Part shown: piece by piece, positions 19,694 through 23,125 of the stretch | Numbering within the stretch: the stretch's first letter is position 1 | How the letters are laid out: each line of letters opens with the position of its first letter | Virus record (IMG/VR): IMGVR_UViG_3300017781_005396 | Span: 1 to 23,125 of that record | DNA length: 23,125 nt | Source: a virus | Reading direction: 5' to 3' (one strand) | The notes under the pieces: generated by a model | What the model saw: only the letters and a program-made list of their open reading frames with translations | Databases searched by the model: none | What the model was told of the DNA's origin: nothing | Program-made: the position numbers and the translations under genes

Positions 19694-20240
19694 AGCAGGA
19701 TTATTTATGAGAGTGTCTACTAAGGACCAAAATACAGAGAATCAGAAAGAAGCATTAACTCAATTAATTACTAATAGAAATTATAAATTAGCTAAAACTT
19801 ATGATATTACAGCTTCAGCTACAGGTAAGGATAACTTAAAGGGCATTAGCTACTTAGATGAAGTATATGAAGATGCAAGATTAGGAAAGATAGATGTATT
19901 AGTTGTTTGGGCATTAGATAGATTAACTAGGAGAGGCGATGGCTATCTATTAAAAATATTTAAAGACTTAGGTAAACATAATGTTCAGGTAATTTCATAT
20001 AGAGAATCTTTTATTGAATCTATAACTGATCCTAGTATGAAAAATGCTTTTTTAAGTTTTTGGGAGTTTATAAATAAGAGAGAATCTGAACAGAGGTCAG
20101 AAAGGCAAAAAGCAGCAATACAACTAATGAAGAAACAAGGTAGGAAGCTAGGTAGACCTCCAGGAGCAAAAGATAAGAAAACGAGGGCAAAAATGGGATA
20201 TTTTGGAAATCAGAATAAATCAGATAAAAGGAGGACGTAA
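19686..20240 (+). CDS. Small serine recombinase, resolvase/invertase family (184 aa)
   Basis: AGLFMRVSTKDQNTENQ carries the nucleophile Ser11 with Arg9. WALDRLTRRGDG (75-86) has the conserved Asp/Arg residues. SEQRSERQKAAIQLMKKQGR is the start of the long E-helix. The catalytic domain is complete. After GRPPGAKDKK the usual ~45-residue helix-turn-helix is replaced by a ~25-residue basic end (TRAKMGYFGNQNKSDKRRT); the GRPPG core looks like an AT-hook. Likely roles are resolving multimers of the circular form or inverting or moving a segment; no invertible repeats were found beside it. Confidence 0.88.
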   Translation: MIKAGLFMRVSTKDQNTENQKEALTQLITNRNYKLAKTYDITASATGKDNLKGISYLDEVYEDARLGKIDVLVVWALDRLTRRGDGYLLKIFKDLGKHNVQVISYRESFIESITDPSMKNAFLSFWEFINKRESEQRSERQKAAIQLMKKQGRKLGRPPGAKDKKTRAKMGYFGNQNKSDKRRT

Positions 20241-20245
20241 CTTTT

Positions 20246-20268
20246 TGATTTCCCTTAAGGGGAAATCA
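20246..20268 (+). terminator. 9-bp hairpin after the recombinase gene, incomplete terminator
   Basis: TGATTTCCC, loop TTAAG, GGGAAATCA: a perfect 9-bp stem six bases after the recombinase stop. An A-run and not a T-run follows, so termination rightward is uncertain. A weaker 8-bp inverted repeat (TCCTAAAA with TTTTAGGA) follows. The rest of the 158-base gap holds only A-rich sequence and the AGAAAGGAA ribosome site of the next gene. Confidence 0.5.
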
Positions 20269-20398
20269 TCCTAAAAAAATTCTTTGAAAAAAAAAAGGGT
20301 TTTAGGAGAAATTTGAGGACTGAGGACAAAAAAACACTATAAAAATAATTTGTCTTATTCCAAACAGGTAAATTCTAAAAATTAGAAAGGAAAAAAAC

Positions 20399-20644
20399 AT
20401 GAAAAAAATTGAAGAAATATATAAATTAAATGAAAAAATTGAGTTTCTTGAATCTGTAATAGAGAAGCAGAAAAGTTTAATGTATCACTACGATAGAGCA
20501 TTGGGAAAAAGTCAGAAAAATAAAGAGATAGATCAAACTGATAAGCAATTAGATATTGATAAAGCCTACCTGGATCATCTAAAAGAAACACAAAATATAG
20601 TAATTATGAGGAAATCAGAGAGAGGATGGAATAAGTATGAATGA
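20399..20644 (+). CDS. Coiled-coil protein (81 aa)
   Basis: AGAAAGGAA sets the start. The first ~35 residues form a coiled coil (IYKLNEKIEFLESVIEKQKS) followed by a charged helical region and a basic end (RKSERGWNKYE). Its stop overlaps the next gene's start region by 8 bases. No enzymatic motif; possibly an oligomeric regulator or replication accessory. Confidence 0.75.
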   Translation: MKKIEEIYKLNEKIEFLESVIEKQKSLMYHYDRALGKSQKNKEIDQTDKQLDIDKAYLDHLKETQNIVIMRKSERGWNKYE

Positions 20645-21065
20645 ACACGATATAAATATGGATATGAAGCCTTCTACGATGGCTGATTTTGAGAATAGGT
20701 ATAAATTGATGGTTCATAACATTTCAACACATCTTGAAGATAAGATGAGTGGTCAATCTGAAATAGTGCAGCTACAGGCGATGAATGGAATATCAAGTTA
20801 TATGGTTCAAAATTATGGATTGGTATTTAGAGAGATGATAAGGCAATTAGAATCCTTTATGGATAGCTTTCAGGAAATGGAGAGTATGAGAGGTCATTAT
20901 GCGATGAAATTTGCTGATTATGATCGATGGAAAGAGCAGAAGGTAAATGAGGTTCAATTTTTTCAAAGAAAATTTCATATTATGATGCGAGAAATTAGCA
21001 GAGAGATAAAAAGATTGGAAAATGATAATAAAAAATCAATTACTGAAAAATTAGAGAATTTATAA
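20637..21065 (+). CDS. Helical Met/Gln-rich protein (142 aa), unknown
   Basis: The product (MNEHDINMDMKPSTMADFEN...) is almost entirely predicted helix, rich in Met, Gln and Glu, with a C-terminal coiled coil (FHIMMREISREIKRLENDNK). It has no membrane segment and no nucleotide-binding or nuclease motif. It lies between the recombinase and the methyltransferase, where phages and plasmids often keep replication or recombination genes, so a DNA-maintenance role is possible but unsupported. Confidence 0.75.
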   Translation: MNEHDINMDMKPSTMADFENRYKLMVHNISTHLEDKMSGQSEIVQLQAMNGISSYMVQNYGLVFREMIRQLESFMDSFQEMESMRGHYAMKFADYDRWKEQKVNEVQFFQRKFHIMMREISREIKRLENDNKKSITEKLENL

Positions 21066-21161
21066 AAAAATCTAATCAAATAAGTCATAGGTAAAAAAAC
21101 AAAAAAAAATAAGAATAAAAAAATTGAAAATTACAAAACAAAAAAGGTATAGATAATTTGA

Positions 21162-21698
21162 ATGGCAAAACTAAAAGTATTTTCAATGTTTACAGGAATA
21201 GGAGGATTTGAACTAGGAATTAAAAATTCAAATATCGAGCATGAGTTAATTGGTTACTCAGAAATAGATCCTTATGCAATAAAGATATTTGAAAAACATT
21301 TTCCAGGAATCAAAAATTATGGAGATGCAACTAACATTCGAGGAGATGAAATCAAAGACTTTGACATCCTTTTTGGAGGATTTCCTTGCCAAGCATTTTC
21401 AGTTGCAGGAAAGCAAAAAGGATTTGACGATACAAGAGGAACACTCTTTTTTGATATCGCAAGGATTCTATCCATTAAAAAACCAAAATATTTGGTGCTT
21501 GAAAACGTTAAAGGTTTGTTATCTCATGGATCAGGGAAAACCTTTCAAAGAATACTTACCATACTCTCCAAATTGGAGTACAGAATTGAATGGAAGATAC
21601 TTAATAGCAAAAATTATGGAGTACCACAAAACAGAGAGAGGATTTTTATTACAGGATATTTTAGAGGAGAAAGTGGATCGAAAATACTTCGTATCTAA
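21162..21698 (+). CDS. DNA cytosine-C5 methyltransferase, N-terminal catalytic part (frameshifted)
   Basis: Motif I is FSMFTGIGGFELG (7-19), motif IV is GGFPCQAFS with catalytic Cys76, motif VI is VLENVKG with Glu114, and motif VIII is VPQNRERIF (154-162). All catalytic residues are present. The frame then ends at residue 178 before the target-recognition region and motifs IX-X, which continue in the +1 frame. So this is the front half of a methyltransferase interrupted by a frameshift between ~21640 and 21690, most simply at or near the T-run at 21643-21647. There is no AGGAG site before the start. No cognate endonuclease is seen; phage methyltransferases like this often protect against host restriction. 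Confidence 0.88.
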   Translation: MAKLKVFSMFTGIGGFELGIKNSNIEHELIGYSEIDPYAIKIFEKHFPGIKNYGDATNIRGDEIKDFDILFGGFPCQAFSVAGKQKGFDDTRGTLFFDIARILSIKKPKYLVLENVKGLLSHGSGKTFQRILTILSKLEYRIEWKILNSKNYGVPQNRERIFITGYFRGESGSKILRI

Positions 21699-22074
21699 AA
21701 AGCTAATGAATACTTTAAGAAGTCGATATGGCAAAGATGGATCAGAAATATTAATTCCTAAATTAACTGAATTAACTTCTAATATGCCTGATGCTAAAAG
21801 AGTTTACGATACAGGTATGGCAAGAACATTAAAAGCATTAGGAGGAGGATTAGGAGCAAAGACAGGCTTATATCAAACTTCAAAAAGTCAAATTAGAAGA
21901 TTAACTCCTACAGAATGTGAAAGACTGCAAGGCTTTCCTGATTCCTGGACTGAAGGATTGTCAGATAGCCAAAGATATAAAACATTAGGAAATGCAGTTA
22001 CTTCAAATGTAGTTACAGCTTTACTAAATGAAATGTTTAGAAATACAGAATATGAAAGAAAATTGGAGAAATAA
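21649..22074 (+). CDS. DNA cytosine-C5 methyltransferase, C-terminal part (target recognition, motifs IX-X)
   Basis: In the +1 frame the sequence resumes as LQDILEEKVDRKYFVSKK, a typical start of the C5-methyltransferase target-recognition region. It continues through ARTLKALGGGLGAKTGLY, motif IX RRLTPTECERLQGFPDSW and motif X YKTLGNAVTSNVVTALL. The frame is open upstream to 21289, but that part is only a shadow of the first half. Alone this fragment lacks the cofactor and catalytic motifs. A sequencing indel, a disrupted gene, or ribosomal frameshifting could explain it. The linker between motif VIII and this region is also shorter than usual. Confidence 0.85.
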   Translation, partial: LQDILEEKVDRKYFVSKKLMNTLRSRYGKDGSEILIPKLTELTSNMPDAKRVYDTGMARTLKALGGGLGAKTGLYQTSKSQIRRLTPTECERLQGFPDSWTEGLSDSQRYKTLGNAVTSNVVTALLNEMFRNTEYERKLEK

Positions 22075-22077
22075 ATA

Positions 22078-22209
22078 ATGGATGATGATTTATACAAAGT
22101 AACAAAACAAATACCTAATGAGGATAAATTTTTTCATCTTATAAAAAATTTAGGCGAAATAAAAGATGAATTAAAAAAAATAAATAAAAGGATAGATAAT
22201 GGTAAATAA
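22078..22209 (+). CDS. Small charged helical protein (43 aa)
   Basis: It starts three bases after the methyltransferase stop, with GGAG (22064-22067) as ribosome site, and overlaps the next start by 11 bases. The peptide MDDDLYKVTKQIPNEDKFFH precedes a helix LIKNLGEIKDELKKINKRID. It probably forms a short coiled coil, perhaps with the next gene product. Unknown function. Confidence 0.6.
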   Translation: MDDDLYKVTKQIPNEDKFFHLIKNLGEIKDELKKINKRIDNGK

Positions 22210-22411
22210 AAATTATGAGGAATTACAGAAAAAATTTGTTGAAGTAGTTATTAAATTTCAAAAACAAGAAGATTTATATAAAGATGCGATGCTAAAAATA
22301 CAAGTTATGAATGAAAATTTTGAGAGTTTTCAAGAATTTTTTGAAGAATACATGGAAGGATTAGATCACGATATAAGCAAAATAAAAAAGGAGATTAAAA
22401 TTGGTAAATGA
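22199..22411 (+). CDS. Coiled-coil protein (70 aa)
   Basis: The product (MVNKNYEELQKKFVEVVIKF...) is one long acidic coiled coil to residue ~65 (FQEFFEEYMEGLDHDISKIK). It overlaps both neighbours by about 11 bases. The A/G-rich end contains AAAAAGGAG, the ribosome site of the next gene. Perhaps an adaptor or scaffold at the start of the morphogenesis region; unknown. Confidence 0.7.
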   Translation: MVNKNYEELQKKFVEVVIKFQKQEDLYKDAMLKIQVMNENFESFQEFFEEYMEGLDHDISKIKKEIKIGK

Positions 22412-22874
22412 ATTAATTGAGAATCCAGGTGGAGATGAAAATGCTACAGGGTTTCGAGAAAATTGGGATGAAGCACCATCAACTATTAAAAAACTTACAA
22501 ATCCTATGGAATTATCAGGAGAAGGATTTAATGGACCTGAGCAAATATCAAATGCTCTAACTCTTACACAAAGTGTTGAAAAAAACTTTTATGCAGGTAA
22601 TTTGAGTCATCAGGCACAATATGGAGTTAAATTATTTTTTATAAAAGAATTTGAAAGAAAAAAAATGTTAGGAATCCCATTAGATCCTAAGATGTTTGGG
22701 TTATATGCAACTCTCGATACTATGGGAGCAAAAATGAGTTTATTAGAGATACAAACATCAAACTCTATTGATGCAAGGCATCAAGATTCATTAGTAGATG
22801 CTCTTACAAATGGAGTAAGAAGAGTATTTAACAAATTTAAAAAATCTCCTGAAGAAGAAAACTTACAAAAATAA
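22401..22874 (+). CDS. Soluble protein (157 aa), TTG start, unknown
   Basis: The TTG at 22401 follows AAGGAG by 7 bases; an ATG at 22406 is out of frame, so TTG is the initiator. The product is acidic at the N-terminus (ELIENPGGDENATGFRENWD) and helical after ~60 (GLYATLDTMGAKMSLLEIQT), with a basic end RRVFNKFKKSPEE. It overlaps the next start as TAATG. No motif recognised. By position it may be an assembly or DNA-processing factor for packaging. Confidence 0.75.
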   Translation: MVNELIENPGGDENATGFRENWDEAPSTIKKLTNPMELSGEGFNGPEQISNALTLTQSVEKNFYAGNLSHQAQYGVKLFFIKEFERKKMLGIPLDPKMFGLYATLDTMGAKMSLLEIQTSNSIDARHQDSLVDALTNGVRRVFNKFKKSPEEENLQK

Positions 22875-23059
22875 TGGCATTACCAAAACACACTAAAAGA
22901 TTGACTTCAAGAGATTGGAGAAAAAGATCAAACATTAGAAAAAATCTTTATAGAAAATGGAGAGATTTAAATGTTATGGGAGAAGTTTCTGAGGGGATGG
23001 AAGAGCAAATAAAAAATTTTATGGTAAGAACATATAGGAAAAAAAATGGCACTACTTGA
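22874..23059 (+). CDS. Small very basic protein (61 aa)
   Basis: It starts by TAATG overlap. MALPKHTKRLTSRDWRKRSN and continuing IRKNLYRKWRDLN give an Arg/Lys-rich N-terminal half likely to bind nucleic acid. The second half contains EGMEEQIKNFMVRTYRKK. Its end overlaps the junction-spanning gene by 14 bases. A small DNA-binding packaging or terminase-like accessory is imaginable, but there is no family match. Confidence 0.7.
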   Translation: MALPKHTKRLTSRDWRKRSNIRKNLYRKWRDLNVMGEVSEGMEEQIKNFMVRTYRKKNGTT

Positions 23060-23125
23060 TAGCTTAAAGAAAAAAAATAACACTACAAAATTAATTAAAT
23101 TTAATCACGATAAATCAGTAGAAAT
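23046..23125 (+). CDS. N-terminal part of the junction-spanning 162-aa protein
   Basis: ATG at 23046 with AGGA 6 bases upstream. It reads MALLDSLKKKNNTTKLIKFN and continues in frame across the terminal repeat into the frame open from base 1, ending at 453. The continuity is what shows that the ends of the window join. The part from 23082 duplicates bases 1-44. Confidence 0.85.
   Translation, partial: MALLDSLKKKNNTTKLIKFNHDKSVE
23082..23125. repeat. Terminal direct repeat, right copy (circular-contig overlap)
   Basis: It is identical to bases 1-44; see the left copy. Confidence 0.9.

Noticed and set aside
1-23125. CRISPR arrays, tRNA or rRNA genes, insertion sequences
   Set aside because: No regularly spaced repeats, no cloverleaf, no rRNA-like sequence and no transposase were seen.

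Overview
The window appears to be one complete circular mobile genome rather than a piece of a chromosome. Its first and last 44 bases are identical, and an open reading frame that starts at 23046 runs unbroken through that overlap and ends at 453. The unique circle is therefore 23,081 bp. The DNA is very AT-rich, Arg is mostly AGA, genes are packed with TAATG and ATGA overlaps, and AGGAG-type ribosome sites are common. Sigma70-like promoters, a hairpin-plus-U-tract terminator, a lambda-type repressor and a phage-type integrase point to a bacterial host. Two small phage-type proteins and the fibre resemble proteins I know from marine phages, but nothing here names the host. An archaeal host is less likely but not excluded, because the putative coat proteins resemble those of archaeal spindle-shaped viruses.

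Layout. A leftward lysogeny module lies at 14511-18590: a four-CxxC zinc protein, an MGYTHYW-type phage protein, two small proteins, an XRE/S24-like repressor, a tyrosine integrase, a strong terminator, and one isolated gene. Between 18591 and 18997 lies a divergent control region with face-to-face promoters and a structured leader. Rightward from there come an excisionase-like gene, an AT-rich palindromic stretch (possible origin), a serine recombinase, several helical or coiled-coil proteins, a frameshifted C5-methyltransferase gene, and then (across the junction) a long morphogenesis region up to 14288.

The morphogenesis region (about 22.4 kb through the junction to 14.3 kb) has no recognisable terminase, portal, HK97 or double-jelly-roll capsid, tail, holin or lysin. 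It holds a Zot/FtsK-like P-loop ATPase, a cluster of proteins with two membrane segments (two are clear paralogues of 73-74 aa with spindle-virus coat topology), many tiny membrane peptides, three signal-peptide/ectodomain/C-terminal-membrane proteins, a signal-anchored phage-fibre-like protein, and a 1260-aa protein with acidic repeats and a histone-H1-like lysine-rich tail. My reading is a temperate, membrane-containing virus (or vesicle-borne element) that is assembled and released at the membrane without lysis, combining a bacterial temperate-phage switch with an unusual virion module. That is inference; the absence of standard phage genes and the membrane topology are visible directly.
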